From the NCBI RefSeq assembly GCF_000585995.1, contig NZ_CP007410.1, positions 434,001 through 498,000 on the forward strand: 64,000 bases of DNA. The letters are read 5' to 3'. Position 1 is the first letter of the stretch; every line of letters begins with the position of its first letter. A program made the translations under genes and the position numbers. The notes beneath the pieces were generated by a model, which saw only the letters and a list, made by a program, of their open reading frames with translations, did no database searches and was not told where the DNA came from. The stretch comes from Pseudomonas brassicacearum (lineage in GTDB: Bacteria > Pseudomonadota > Gammaproteobacteria > Pseudomonadales > Pseudomonadaceae). This document shows positions 42,407 to 51,706 of this stretch, one piece after another.

Positions 42407-42496
42407 TGTGGGAGCGGGCTTGCTCGCGAAAGCGGTAGATCAGGTGATAAATATGTCGCCTGACACACCGCTTTCGCGAGCAAGCCCGCTCCCACA
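42407..42496. repeat. paired REP element (REPIN-like), 90 bp
   Basis: GTGGGAGCGGGCTTGCTCGC and a perfect complementary arm flank the spacer in a 90-base element. The inner AGCGGT and ACCGCT extend the stem. It lies 30 bases past gltD. Confidence 0.95.
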
Positions 42497-42553
42497 GTCG
42501 TTTTGTAGTGTCAGGGAGATTGTGCTGCACCGCGACAAATTGCCCCGATAGAT

Positions 42554-42581
42554 AAAAGGCACGGCTCTTGCCGTGCCTTTT
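42554..42581 (+). terminator. terminator between gltD and hemE
   Basis: AAAAGGCACGGC pairs with GCCGTGCCTTTT around a TCTT loop. It probably ends the gltBD transcript and isolates hemE. Confidence 0.85.
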
Positions 42582-42628
42582 GCCTCGCGCTCTGAGAAAA
42601 TGCCCGCACTTTTTTTCCGGATGCCGAC

Positions 42629-43696
42629 ATGACTGCCCTGAAGAACGACCGTTTCCTTCGCGCCCTGCTCAAGCAACCCGTAGACGTCACCCCCGTGTGG
42701 ATGATGCGTCAGGCCGGTCGCTACCTGCCGGAGTACCGCGCCAGTCGCGCCAAGGCCGGTGACTTCATGAGCCTGTGCATGAACCCCCAGTTCGCCTGCG
42801 AAGTCACGATGCAGCCGCTGGACCGTTATCCGCAGTTGGACGCGGCGATCCTGTTCTCCGACATCCTCACCATTCCCGACGCCATGGGGCAGGGCTTGTA
42901 CTTCGAGACCGGCGAAGGTCCGCGCTTCAAGAAAGTCGTCAGCACCCTGGCCGACATCGAGGCCCTGCCGATTCCCGATCCGCAAAAGGACCTGGGCTAC
43001 GTCATGGACGCGGTCAGTACCATTCGCCGTGAACTCAATGGTCGCGTGCCGCTGATCGGTTTCTCCGGCAGCCCGTGGACCCTGGCCACCTACATGGTCG
43101 AAGGCGGTTCGTCGAAAGACTTCCGCAAGACCAAGGCGATGCTCTACGACAATCCGCAAGCCATGCACCTGTTGCTGGACAAGCTGGCACAGTCGGTGAC
43201 GTCCTACCTCAACGGTCAGATCCTCGCCGGCGCGCAAGCGGTACAGATCTTCGACACCTGGGGCGGAAACCTATCGGCGGCGGCGTATCAGGAGTTCTCC
43301 CTGGCCTATATGCGCAAGATCGTCAGCGGCCTGATCCGCGAGCACGAAGGTCGTAAAGTGCCGGTGATCCTGTTCACCAAGAACGGCGGCCTGTGGCTGG
43401 AAAGCATCGCTGATGTGGGCGCCGACGCCCTGGGCCTGGACTGGACCTGCGACATCGGCAACGCCCGCGAGCGCGTCGGTCATAAAGTCGCCTTGCAAGG
43501 CAACATGGACCCGACCGTGCTTTACGCCAAGCCTGAGGCCATCCGTGCTGAAGTCGGGCGCATCCTCGCCAGCTACGGCAGCGGCAGTGGCCATGTGTTC
43601 AACCTCGGCCATGGCATCACCCCGGAAGTCGACCCAGAACACGCCGGGGCCTTCCTGCGCGCGGTGCATGAGTTGTCGGCGCAATATCACCTCTGA
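42629..43696 (+). CDS. hemE: uroporphyrinogen decarboxylase
   Basis: HemE removes four carboxyls from uroporphyrinogen III in haem synthesis. The 355-residue TIM barrel has the N-terminal signature [18 protein letters not shown], the [17 protein letters not shown] segment, and a C-terminal end [18 protein letters not shown]. It is followed by a strong terminator. Confidence 0.98.
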   Translation: MTALKNDRFLRALLKQPVDVTPVWMMRQAGRYLPEYRASRAKAGDFMSLCMNPQFACEVTMQPLDRYPQLDAAILFSDILTIPDAMGQGLYFETGEGPRFKKVVSTLADIEALPIPDPQKDLGYVMDAVSTIRRELNGRVPLIGFSGSPWTLATYMVEGGSSKDFRKTKAMLYDNPQAMHLLLDKLAQSVTSYLNGQILAGAQAVQIFDTWGGNLSAAAYQEFSLAYMRKIVSGLIREHEGRKVPVILFTKNGGLWLESIADVGADALGLDWTCDIGNARERVGHKVALQGNMDPTVLYAKPEAIRAEVGRILASYGSGSGHVFNLGHGITPEVDPEHAGAFLRAVHELSAQYHL

Positions 43697-44034
43697 TTAC
43701 CGTGTGATTACCCAGCCTGTCCTGCCCTGTGCCGGACAGGCTTTTTATTGCCTGTCGTTTATCTCCGCCACGTAAACCGGTCAGTTGTTTAGTCGGGTGT
43801 AGCTGTTTGTTTTTGTTTGATAGCTGTTTCTACTTGTAAGAAGTTTCTTTTGGCATGTAAGAAAAATAGATTCAGAGATCGTTCCTTCTATTTTGAGAGA
43901 TTTTTCCTACATAGAGAAAGTTCAAGTTTCTATAAGGTTTCGGCGCTTGTGAGGGCTGGCGCTGAACGATCCAGTGCGCCTTGCAAGATGACGGTAAAAC
44001 ATCTTTCAATCTCGATGGATAGTCTGGAACTTAT
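43697..44034. other. hemE-LPMO intergenic region, AT-rich
   Basis: A 338-base gap. After the hemE terminator the DNA is markedly AT-rich, with short direct repeats (TAGCTGTTT at 43800 and 43821; TGTAAGAA at 43834 and 43856). No gene or clear -35/-10 pair could be fixed. It is likely the regulated promoter region of the LPMO gene. Confidence 0.6.
43714..43747 (+). terminator. Rho-independent terminator after hemE
   Basis: AGCCTGTCC pairs with GGACAGGCT around an 11-base loop, followed by TTTTA. It starts 18 bases after the stop. Confidence 0.9.
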
Positions 44035-45501
44035 ATGAAAAACAACTTTAACAAGAGCGGTGTATTAGCGGGGTGTGCATCGTCATTAGTTCTGTTGTCG
44101 GCCGTGCTGACTTCCCAGGGTGTATTCGCCCATGGATACCTTGAAGTACCACCTTCGCGCGCTTTTTTGTGCCAGATAGGTGAAAACAAGAATTGCGGGG
44201 GCGCGCAATACGAGCCCCAGAGCACCGGAGAAACGTTCAAGGGCTTCCCGAATGGAGCAGGCGGCGCCCCGCAGCAAGGCCCAATCGACGGCAAGATCGC
44301 CAGCGGTGGTAACTCGCTGTTTTCCGCTCTGGATGCGCAGTCGGCAACGCGTTGGCAGCTGACTGAAATCCGGGATCGCGACATCGCCTTCCAATGGAAA
44401 TACATCGCCCCGCATCCGGCGACCAGACACGAATACTTCATTACCCGCGACGATTGGAAGCCGAACGAGCCGCTCAAGCGTGCATCGTTCGATAGCGCAC
44501 CGTTCTGTACGATCGATGGCGGTCATCAACTTCCAGTCAGTGGTGCCAAGCACAATTGTGTGATTCCCGATGGCAAGACAGGCCATCACGTCATCCTGGC
44601 GGTCTGGACGGTGGGTGACACCGACGCCGCGTTCTATAACCCAGCGGATGTAAACATCCTCGTCGAAGCCGCATTGCCGGGTGGCTGGTCGCCGGTGGGC
44701 AGCATCGCGCCATCGACCCAGTTGCTGGTGGGCGACAAAGTCAAGGCACGGGCGTTTTCTGCTTCCGGCGAGAACGCCGAGTACAGCGTGCAAATCAGCA
44801 TCGACAACGCTGAAGAAGGCAAACCTGAAAACTGGTCGTTCAAACTGGCCGACGCCATCAACAAAGCCCATCCCTTGATTCGTGCCGGTATCCGTGATGA
44901 CGAGGGCAATATCACGCCGATCAAGGGCACCAACAAGCTGTACGCCCAGAAAGAAAGTGGCGTGACCCGCTACGAAGTGCAACTGGACATGCTGGAAGAC
45001 GCCGCCGCCAGCATGAAGATCTCTTCCCTGCAGCCAGAGTACGTGCTCGACAAAGGTCGGGTCAGCCTGACGTTCACTGCGCAGACCAACCGCAAGATGA
45101 ATCTCGAAGCCACGTTGTTCGATGAGAAGAACAAGCCGGTCGGCGTCGAGACCCAATCCGTGGCTGAAGGCAGCACCGGCCTGAACATGGACGTGCGCAG
45201 TGCGCCAGGTGTCCACACCCTGACGCTGGTGGGCACCACCGAAGACGGGCGCACCACTCGCCAGGATACCCAGGAAGTCACCCTGACCGGTGAAGGCGCG
45301 GGCATCGAATACGACTTCGTGTTCCCTGAAGGCATCAGCGGCTACACCGCCGGTACGAAAGTGCTGCAGCCCAAGACCGATGAAGTCTTCCAGTGCAAGC
45401 CATTCCCAGCGTCCGGCTACTGCAAGCAGTACAGCCCGACCGCGAACGGGTTTGAACCAGGTATCGGTGCCTCCTGGCAAAGCGCCTGGGACAAGTTGTA
45501 A
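44035..45501 (+). CDS. gbpA: secreted chitin-active lytic polysaccharide monooxygenase (AA10, GbpA/CbpD-type)
   Basis: This 488-residue protein has a signal peptide ending VFA, so mature protein starts at His33 of HGYLEVPPSR, the copper histidine-brace residue. The second brace His127 lies in APHPATRHEYFIT and the axial Phe200 in DTDAAFYNPADVN, so the LPMO active site is complete. The LPMO domain covers about 33-208. A GbpA-like second domain (~210-310), a third beta domain, and a C-terminal ~55-residue aromatic/Cys module (AGTKVLQPKTDEVFQCKPF) like CBM73 follow. Secretion is likely by type II secretion, whose genes follow immediately. The ATG is followed by AAAAACAA, a CA-like motif. Confidence 0.92.
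   Translation: MKNNFNKSGVLAGCASSLVLLSAVLTSQGVFAHGYLEVPPSRAFLCQIGENKNCGGAQYEPQSTGETFKGFPNGAGGAPQQGPIDGKIASGGNSLFSALDAQSATRWQLTEIRDRDIAFQWKYIAPHPATRHEYFITRDDWKPNEPLKRASFDSAPFCTIDGGHQLPVSGAKHNCVIPDGKTGHHVILAVWTVGDTDAAFYNPADVNILVEAALPGGWSPVGSIAPSTQLLVGDKVKARAFSASGENAEYSVQISIDNAEEGKPENWSFKLADAINKAHPLIRAGIRDDEGNITPIKGTNKLYAQKESGVTRYEVQLDMLEDAAASMKISSLQPEYVLDKGRVSLTFTAQTNRKMNLEATLFDEKNKPVGVETQSVAEGSTGLNMDVRSAPGVHTLTLVGTTEDGRTTRQDTQEVTLTGEGAGIEYDFVFPEGISGYTAGTKVLQPKTDEVFQCKPFPASGYCKQYSPTANGFEPGIGASWQSAWDKL
44038..44045 (+). promoter_or_regulatory. candidate Hfq/Crc motif at the LPMO start
   Basis: Directly after the ATG the mRNA reads AAAAACAAC, matching AANAANAA. It would allow catabolite repression of chitin use. 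Confidence 0.45.
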
Positions 45502-45515
45502 GTCCTGACAGGCAC

Positions 45516-45549
45516 GGCTTCAGGCGGCTCGCAGGGGTTGTCTGAAGCC
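45516..45549 (+). terminator. possible terminator after the LPMO gene
   Basis: GGCTTCAG pairs with CTGAAGCC around an 18-base loop, 14 bases after the LPMO stop. There is no T-run, so it may only attenuate read-through into the gsp operon. Confidence 0.4.
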
Positions 45550-45642
45550 TTCAAGCGAGGGTGCGGTGATGCATTCCAATTGTTCCCGGCGTTGCATGTC
45601 ATTCGCAGAGCCTCCGGGCGCGATTATTCAGCGAGGGCAAAC

Positions 45643-46170
45643 GTGAGTGTTTCTTTTTGGGCTGGCGGCAACCTGCCGAAGGCATTGCTGGTGCTCATGC
45701 CGCTGCTGTACGGGCTATTCCTGGCCGGACAGGAGTGGCGTTTTCGCCAGGCATTGGAGCTTGATGTGCCGGTGGTGGCTGACGCAACGGTCGTTCCGGT
45801 TCGCCACCTGCCCAACGTGCAGGCGGTGGCGAGCGTGCTCGGCCTGGTGCCTGCAGGTGCCCACGCACCCAGCGCCGAACCGATGACGTTGCAAGCCAGT
45901 TTTGTCGCAGGCCAAGGCTTGTCGCGGGCATTGCTGGCTGACGCCGCCGGCCCGCGCATCTACCAGGTGGGTGAGCGTTTACCCGGTGGCAGCGTGCTGC
46001 GCCGGGTCGAGGCCAGCCATGTGACGTTGTGGCGCAACGGGCGTGAAGAGCGCCTGGCCCTGCTGCCAGAGGCCAAGCCCTTGCTGCGTCGGCTGGGCCC
46101 CGAAGACGCGCGCCATGCCACGGTTCATTCCTCGCAATATCTACGCCCGGTGGCCGGGCAACCAGAGTGA
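45643..46170 (+). CDS. gspC: type II secretion inner-membrane protein GspC (short form)
   Basis: GspC links the secretin to the inner-membrane platform and helps pick substrates. The start is GTG (45643) with a GAGGG site. The 175-residue product has one membrane helix (about residues 9-25, LPKALLVLMPLLYGLFL), a linker and an HR-like beta domain ending GREERLALLPEAK. It stops about 20 residues after that and has no PDZ domain, so it is shorter than XcpP or PulC. It heads a gspC-M operon; the stop overlaps the gspD start by four bases. Confidence 0.8.
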   Translation: MSVSFWAGGNLPKALLVLMPLLYGLFLAGQEWRFRQALELDVPVVADATVVPVRHLPNVQAVASVLGLVPAGAHAPSAEPMTLQASFVAGQGLSRALLADAAGPRIYQVGERLPGGSVLRRVEASHVTLWRNGREERLALLPEAKPLLRRLGPEDARHATVHSSQYLRPVAGQPE

Positions 46171-48104
46171 TCGAATTCATGAACAGCTTTATCCGAGGCC
46201 GTGTATTGCGCGTCCTGTTCGGCCTTGCCGTGGTTGGCCCACTGACGCTCCACGGTTCGCTGCGGGCCGAGGAAGCCCAGTGGCAACTGGCGATGAACAA
46301 TGCGGAACTGCGCGACGTGGTCGAGGAGTTCTCGGCGATTCTGGGCAAGACCGTGGTGCTTGATCCCCGCGTGTCGGGGCGTATTACCGTCATGTCCCGC
46401 GAAGCACTGGACCGTGAAGGCGTGCGTCGGTTGTTCTATTCGGTGCTCGATGCACACAACTTCACGGTGATCGACGAAGGCGAGCGGATCCTGATCACCC
46501 CGGTCAGCGATGCCAAGACGCGCGCCGGTAACGATGCCAGAAGCGCCACGCCGTCGCAGTTCGTTACCCGGGTCCTCGATCTGCAATCGAGCATTGCCGC
46601 CGATGTCGCCGGACTGGTGCGGCCCTTGGTGTCGGCCAATGGTTACGTCGGCCCCTCGATATCGTCCAACGCTGTGGTGGTCACCGACACCGCCGCCAAT
46701 GTGCAGCGCATCGCCGGGGTGGTGCAGCAGTTGGATTCGGGGCGTAACCGCAATCATGTGGTGGTGCGATTGCGCCATGCCCAGGCCGGTGATATTGCGC
46801 CGCTCATGGAAGCCTCCGGTGGCAAGCGCGAGGGTGATACGGCAGGTCTGGTGATCGCTGACGCCCGGAGCAATCGCCTGGTGATCATCGGCGCACCGGC
46901 AGTGCGTCAACGCCTGGTGGATCTGGCCCGGACCCTCGACGTTCCGGCCGTCGCTTCCCAGGACAACGCGCGGGTCATCCGCCTGCGCTACAGCGATGCC
47001 AAGCAACTGGCCGAGGTGCTGGAAAGTGTCGGGCAGGATAAAAAAACCACACCGGCCCTCGCCGGACTGCGAGACAGCGCGCCCGCCAGCGCCTTCATGA
47101 TCAAGGCCGATGAAAGCCAGAATGCCCTGGTGCTGATCGCCGAACCGGCCCAGGTGCGCACCATCGAAAACATCGTGCGTGAATTGGACCAACCCCGCGC
47201 CCAAGTGCTTATCCATGCAGCCATCGTCGAGATTTCCGGCGACATCGCCGAAGCGGTGGGGGTGCAGTGGGGCCTCAACCGCGGCAGCGCCAAGGGCTTC
47301 ATCAATTTTCCGGGAACCGACGTCCCGGTCATCGGCGCAATGGACCTCAATAAACTGGATAAATCCACGGAAGGCGCGATCCTGCGGCTGGGTGGCGATC
47401 GCTTCAGTGCACTGGTCTCGGCGCTGGCGAGCAATACCCGCAGCAATCTGCTTTCCACCCCCAGCCTGCTGACCCTGGATAACCAGGAAGCGGAAATCAT
47501 CGTGGGCAAGAACGTCCCGTTCAAGACCGGTTCCTACGCCACCAACAGCAACGGTGCGGACAATCCGTTCACCACCGTTGAGCGCAAGGACGTCGGCATC
47601 AGCCTCAAGGTCAAGCCCTACATCAACGAAGGCTCCACCTTGCGCCTCGAGGTCCAGCAGGAAGTCTCGGACATCGCGCCGTCCGTCCGTGGCGTGGACT
47701 CTTCGGACCTGATCACCAATAAACGTGCCTTGAAGAGCACGATCCTGGCGGACGACGGCGAGATCATCGTGATCGGCGGCCTGATCCGCGACAGTGTCCA
47801 GACCCAGGAAAGCGGGGTGCCGCTGTTGCGCAGTATTCCGTACCTCGGCGCACTGTTTCGCTGGACCCGCGACACCCAGACCAAAAGCAACCTGATGGTG
47901 TTCCTGCGCCCGACCATCGTGCGCAGCAACGAAGACCTGGCCGATGTGAGTCGCCAGCGCTACGACGCGCTTCGTGAGCTGAGCAAACCGGGCTCGCGGA
48001 AAAACAATTCGTTGTTGTTGCCCCGGGATGCCCGGCAGTTGTTCGAGTCGTCCACGCAGGCGCCGACGACCGACCCGCTTGAACCGCAAACGGGTGACTT
48101 GTGA
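46167..48104 (+). CDS. gspD: type II secretion secretin GspD
   Basis: GspD is the outer-membrane channel for folded proteins. The 645-residue protein begins at GTG (46167), overlapping the gspC stop, though an ATG at 46179 is possible. It has a signal peptide ending LRAEEA, N0-N3 periplasmic domains (VVEEFSAILGKTVVLDPRVSGRITV for N0, then KNG-like FVTRVLDLQSSIAADVAG repeats), and a C-terminal secretin domain with LLSTPSLLTLDNQEAEIIVGKNVPF and GEIIVIGGLIRD. It resembles PilQ in this window, but lacks AMIN domains. Confidence 0.96.
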   Translation: MIEFMNSFIRGRVLRVLFGLAVVGPLTLHGSLRAEEAQWQLAMNNAELRDVVEEFSAILGKTVVLDPRVSGRITVMSREALDREGVRRLFYSVLDAHNFTVIDEGERILITPVSDAKTRAGNDARSATPSQFVTRVLDLQSSIAADVAGLVRPLVSANGYVGPSISSNAVVVTDTAANVQRIAGVVQQLDSGRNRNHVVVRLRHAQAGDIAPLMEASGGKREGDTAGLVIADARSNRLVIIGAPAVRQRLVDLARTLDVPAVASQDNARVIRLRYSDAKQLAEVLESVGQDKKTTPALAGLRDSAPASAFMIKADESQNALVLIAEPAQVRTIENIVRELDQPRAQVLIHAAIVEISGDIAEAVGVQWGLNRGSAKGFINFPGTDVPVIGAMDLNKLDKSTEGAILRLGGDRFSALVSALASNTRSNLLSTPSLLTLDNQEAEIIVGKNVPFKTGSYATNSNGADNPFTTVERKDVGISLKVKPYINEGSTLRLEVQQEVSDIAPSVRGVDSSDLITNKRALKSTILADDGEIIVIGGLIRDSVQTQESGVPLLRSIPYLGALFRWTRDTQTKSNLMVFLRPTIVRSNEDLADVSRQRYDALRELSKPGSRKNNSLLLPRDARQLFESSTQAPTTDPLEPQTGDL

Positions 48105-49573
48105 GTGACTCGCAAACCCTGCTGCCCTTTGGTTTCGCCAGGCGTTTCGGTGTGCTGCTGGACGGCGAGGGCCCGACCTTGAGCCTGGTGATGCGCCGCG
48201 ATACGCCGCTGACCGTGGTGGCGGAAGTCCAGCGTTTGTGCGGCCGGGAATGGCCGATTCAAGTCCTGGAAACGGCGCCGTTTGCCGCGCGCCTGGCCAG
48301 TGTCTATCGCCAGGGCCAGCGCGCCGCCGAACAGGTGGCCCAAGGCCTGGATGAGGAACTGGACCTGCTCAGCCTGGCCGACCAGGTGCCGCAGACAACC
48401 GACCTGCTGGAGCAACAGGGCGATGCGCCGATCATCCGGCTGATCAATGCCCTGCTCAGCGAAGCGGTTCGCGAGCACGCTTCGGACGTGCATCTGGAAA
48501 CTTTCGAGCACGCTCTGTCGGTACGCATGCGCATCGACGGTCAGTTGCAGGAAATGCTGCGTCCGCGCCGGGAGTTGGCGAGCCTGTTGGTGTCGCGCAT
48601 CAAGGTCATGGCCCGCCTGGACATCGCCGAAAGACGCGTGCCCCAGGACGGGCGAATGGCGTTGCGCCTGGCCGGGCACGAAGTCGATGTGCGGGTCTCG
48701 ACCCTGCCTTCGGCCCACGGCGAGCGCGTGGTGTTGCGCCTGCTCGACAAGCAGGCCGGGCGCCTGGATCTGCAGCGCCTGGGCCTGCCCGACGACACCC
48801 TGGCCGGCTTGCGCCACTTGCTCGGCAAACCCCACGGCATCGTGTTGGTGACCGGTCCCACGGGGTCGGGCAAAACCACCAGCCTGTACGCGGCGCTGAG
48901 CAGCATCAACGACCAGAGTCGCAACATCCTCACCGTCGAAGACCCCATCGAATATCACCTGCCGGGCATCGGCCAGATGCCGGTCAATCCAAAAGTCGAC
49001 ATGACCTTTGCCCGTGGCTTGCGGGCGATTTTGCGCCAGGACCCGGATGTGGTGATGGTCGGTGAAATACGCGATCGCGAGACCGCCGAAATCGCGGTCC
49101 AGGCCTCCCTGACCGGGCATTTGGTGCTCTCGACCTTGCACACCAACAGTGCCGTCGGCGCCGTCACGCGGTTGGTGGACATGGGCGTGGATGCCTATCT
49201 GCTGGCCTCGTCCCTGGCCGGCATCGTGGCCCAGCGCTTGCTGCGGGCCTTGTGTCCATCCTGCAAGACGCCTTACGTGGCCGATGCCGCCACCTGCCGG
49301 CGCCTTGGGCTAGAAGCCGGCGCCGCACCGCGGTTGTTCAAGGCTCAGGGTTGCGATCAATGCCAGAAGGGTTATCGCGGGCGCTTCGGCATTTATGAGC
49401 TGGTGAGTATCAGCGCCGCGTTGTCGCAGCTGATTCATCAGGGCGCCACCGAGCAGGCGTTGGCCATTGAGGCGCGCAAGACGTCTCGCAGCCTGTTTCA
49501 GGACGGACGCCAGCGAGTGCTGGAAGGCCTGACCAGTGTCGATGAACTGCTGCGCGTCGCCCGGGAGGATTAG
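48101..49573 (+). CDS. gspE: type II secretion ATPase GspE
   Basis: GspE powers pseudopilus assembly. The 490-residue protein starts at GTG, overlapping the gspD stop. It has Walker A GPTGSGKT (252-259), the Asp box EDPIEYHL, Walker B and His box (LVLSTLHTNSAVGAVTRL), plus the zinc-binding C-x2-C pairs in CPSCKTPYV and CDQCQKGYRG typical of GspE. The N-terminal domain docks on GspL. Confidence 0.97.
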   Translation: MSDSQTLLPFGFARRFGVLLDGEGPTLSLVMRRDTPLTVVAEVQRLCGREWPIQVLETAPFAARLASVYRQGQRAAEQVAQGLDEELDLLSLADQVPQTTDLLEQQGDAPIIRLINALLSEAVREHASDVHLETFEHALSVRMRIDGQLQEMLRPRRELASLLVSRIKVMARLDIAERRVPQDGRMALRLAGHEVDVRVSTLPSAHGERVVLRLLDKQAGRLDLQRLGLPDDTLAGLRHLLGKPHGIVLVTGPTGSGKTTSLYAALSSINDQSRNILTVEDPIEYHLPGIGQMPVNPKVDMTFARGLRAILRQDPDVVMVGEIRDRETAEIAVQASLTGHLVLSTLHTNSAVGAVTRLVDMGVDAYLLASSLAGIVAQRLLRALCPSCKTPYVADAATCRRLGLEAGAAPRLFKAQGCDQCQKGYRGRFGIYELVSISAALSQLIHQGATEQALAIEARKTSRSLFQDGRQRVLEGLTSVDELLRVARED

Positions 49574-49577
49574 CGCC

Positions 49578-50786
49578 ATGCCGACCTTCGACTATCGGGC
49601 CGAAGATGCCCAAGGCCGCCGCTGTAAGGGCCGGGTGGAAGCTGACAGCGCTCGTCATGGGCGGCAGCTGCTGCGCGAGCGTGGCTTGCTGCCCAGCGAG
49701 CTGCGCGAAGCCGGGGAGCCGAGAACCCTGGGGCCTCGGCATGCCGGGGGGCGTTTGAGTCCGGCGGATCTGGCGTTGTTGACCTTGCAGCTTTCTACCT
49801 TGATCCAGGCCGGTCTGCCCCTCGAGGAAGCGTTGGCTGCCGTGGCGCAACAGAGCCAGAAACGGCGTGTCGCCCACCTGCTCTCGGCGGTACGAAGCCG
49901 GGTGATGGAAGGGCACGCCCTGGCGACGGCTCTTAGGGCCTTTCCCCAGGCGTTTCCCGAGCTGTTCTGCGCCACGGTCGCGGCCGGCGAACAATCCGGG
50001 CACTTGGGCCAGGTGTTGGAGCAACTGGCGAGCTACACCCAGGCGCGCCAGGCGTCGCGCCAGCGCATTCAACTGGCGTTGGTGTATCCGCTGATCCTGA
50101 TGCTGGCCTGCGTCGCGATCGTCGCTTTCCTGTTGGGCTACGTGGTGCCGGATGTGGTGAGGATTTTCGTCGACAGCGGCCAACCGTTGCCGTGGCTGAC
50201 CCAGGCGCTGATCGCGGTGAGCGATGGGTTGCGCCGCTATGGTCTGCTGCTGGCCGGTACGCTGGCCGGGTTGCTCGGGCTGTGGCGCTGGGGCCTGCGC
50301 CAACCGATGTGGCGCCTGCGCTGGCATCGTCTGTTGCTCAGGTTGCCGCTGGTGGGCGAGGTATTGCGGGCAATGGAAGCGGCCCGGTTCGCCAGCACCC
50401 TGGCGATCCTGAGCAAAAGCGCCGTGCCTTTGGTGGAGGCCTTGCACATTGCAGCGCAGGTGATCGGCAACCTGACGATCCGCGCCCGCATGGCCGACGT
50501 CGCCCGTTCGGTCCGCGAGGGCGGGACCCTGACCCGTGGCCTGGAGCAGGGCGGTGACATCCCGCCCTTGATGCTGCACATGATCGCCAGCGGCGAGCGG
50601 GCCGGCGAACTCGACAGCATGCTGGCCCGAGCCGCCGAACAACAGGAGGCCAGCCTCGCGGCGCGCATCACGTTGGTGGTGAGCCTTTTCGAACCGGCCA
50701 TGTTGGTACTGATGGGCGGCATCGTGCTGCTGATCGTCATGGCCATCCTGCTTCCTATTTTGAGCCTCAACCAATTGGTGAATTGA
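49578..50786 (+). CDS. gspF: type II secretion inner-membrane platform protein GspF
   Basis: GspF (402 residues) is the polytopic platform protein. It starts MPTFDYRAEDAQGRRCKG, with a good GGGAGG site. Two tandem GspF domains (each around 120 residues) precede and follow membrane helices (LALVYPLILMLACVAIVAFLLGYVV; LVSLFEPAMLVLMGGIVLLIVMAIL). The conserved LPLEEAL and GEQSGHLGQVLEQL are present in the first repeat. Confidence 0.97.
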   Translation: MPTFDYRAEDAQGRRCKGRVEADSARHGRQLLRERGLLPSELREAGEPRTLGPRHAGGRLSPADLALLTLQLSTLIQAGLPLEEALAAVAQQSQKRRVAHLLSAVRSRVMEGHALATALRAFPQAFPELFCATVAAGEQSGHLGQVLEQLASYTQARQASRQRIQLALVYPLILMLACVAIVAFLLGYVVPDVVRIFVDSGQPLPWLTQALIAVSDGLRRYGLLLAGTLAGLLGLWRWGLRQPMWRLRWHRLLLRLPLVGEVLRAMEAARFASTLAILSKSAVPLVEALHIAAQVIGNLTIRARMADVARSVREGGTLTRGLEQGGDIPPLMLHMIASGERAGELDSMLARAAEQQEASLAARITLVVSLFEPAMLVLMGGIVLLIVMAILLPILSLNQLVN

Positions 50787-50789
50787 CCC

Positions 50790-51236
50790 ATGACATTTCA
50801 AAACAACCGACCTCAACGCGGCTTTACCCTGATCGAGATCATGGTGGTAGTGGTCATCATCGGTGTCCTTGGCGCCATCGTGGTGCCGCAGTTCATGAGC
50901 CGGCCCGATCAAGCCAAGGTCACGGCCGCCCGTACCGATATCCAGGCGATTGCCACGGCCTTGGAAATGTATCGCCTCGACAATGCGCATTACCCTTCGA
51001 CCCAGCAAGGCCTGGAAGCGCTGAGCAAGCGTCCGTCCGGCACGCCCGCGGCAAGGAACTGGAACCCCCAGGGTTATTTGAAAGCCCTGCCGATCGACCC
51101 TTGGGGCACGCCTTATCAGTTTCTCAACCCTGGTCTCAAATCGCTCGACGGCAGCTATGACCTGTACTCGCTGGGCGCCGATGGCGTGCCGGGCGGTGAC
51201 GGGTTCGCTGCCGACATCGGCAACTGGGCGGAGTGA
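50790..51236 (+). CDS. gspG: major pseudopilin GspG
   Basis: GspG (148 residues) is the main pseudopilus subunit. The prepilin leader MTFQNNRPQRG is cleaved before Phe of FTLIEIMVVVVIIGVLG with Glu5 in place. The C-terminal region has the family signature ALSKRPSGTPAARNWNPQGYLKALPIDPWGTPY and a calcium-binding end. No prepilin peptidase is in this window, so PilD encoded elsewhere must process it. Confidence 0.98.
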   Translation: MTFQNNRPQRGFTLIEIMVVVVIIGVLGAIVVPQFMSRPDQAKVTAARTDIQAIATALEMYRLDNAHYPSTQQGLEALSKRPSGTPAARNWNPQGYLKALPIDPWGTPYQFLNPGLKSLDGSYDLYSLGADGVPGGDGFAADIGNWAE

Positions 51237-51238
51237 AC

Positions 51239-51706
51239 ATGGGGCGTCATAGTCGAGGTTTCACCTTGTTGGAACTGATGGTCGTCATCGTATTGATCGG
51301 GGCACTGCTGGGCATGGTCAGCCTTGCCATCGGCCCGAGCCCGGCGCGCGAAGCCCGACAGCAAGCCCAGGATTTCATCCGGGTGGTGCAGCAATTGCGT
51401 GAGCGGGCGGTGTTGGATGGGCAGGAATACGGTGTGCGCATACAGCCTCGTGGTTATCAGGCGGTGCGACTGGAGACTCGGGGCTGGACCGCGGTGTCGG
51501 CGTTACACCGGCTGCCTGAAACGCTGACGCTTGGACTGGAGCAAGACGGCCAGCGCCTGACCCTCGATGAGGCTCAAGGCTCCCCCCAGTTGCTGATGCT
51601 CAGCAGTGATGAGATCAGTCCGTTCCGGTTATTCATCAAGGTCGCTGGCCAGACTGTTTCTCAGGTATTGAGTGATGGTCTCGCCCAGCCGCTGATCGAT
51701 GAGTGA
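51239..51706 (+). CDS. gspH: minor pseudopilin GspH
   Basis: GspH (155 residues) has a prepilin leader MGRHSRG followed by FTLLELMVVIVLIGALLGMVSLAI with Glu5. A beta-rich C-terminal domain contains VQQLRERAVLDGQEYGVRIQ, as in GspH/FimT proteins. The ATG at 51239 has GGAG five bases upstream and is preferred to the GTG at 51233. Confidence 0.93.
   Translation: MGRHSRGFTLLELMVVIVLIGALLGMVSLAIGPSPAREARQQAQDFIRVVQQLRERAVLDGQEYGVRIQPRGYQAVRLETRGWTAVSALHRLPETLTLGLEQDGQRLTLDEAQGSPQLLMLSSDEISPFRLFIKVAGQTVSQVLSDGLAQPLIDE

Noticed and set aside
43817..44038. 73-codon frame ahead of the LPMO gene
   Set aside because: No ribosome site, aromatic/Phe-rich translation from AT-rich DNA, and overlap with the LPMO start region.
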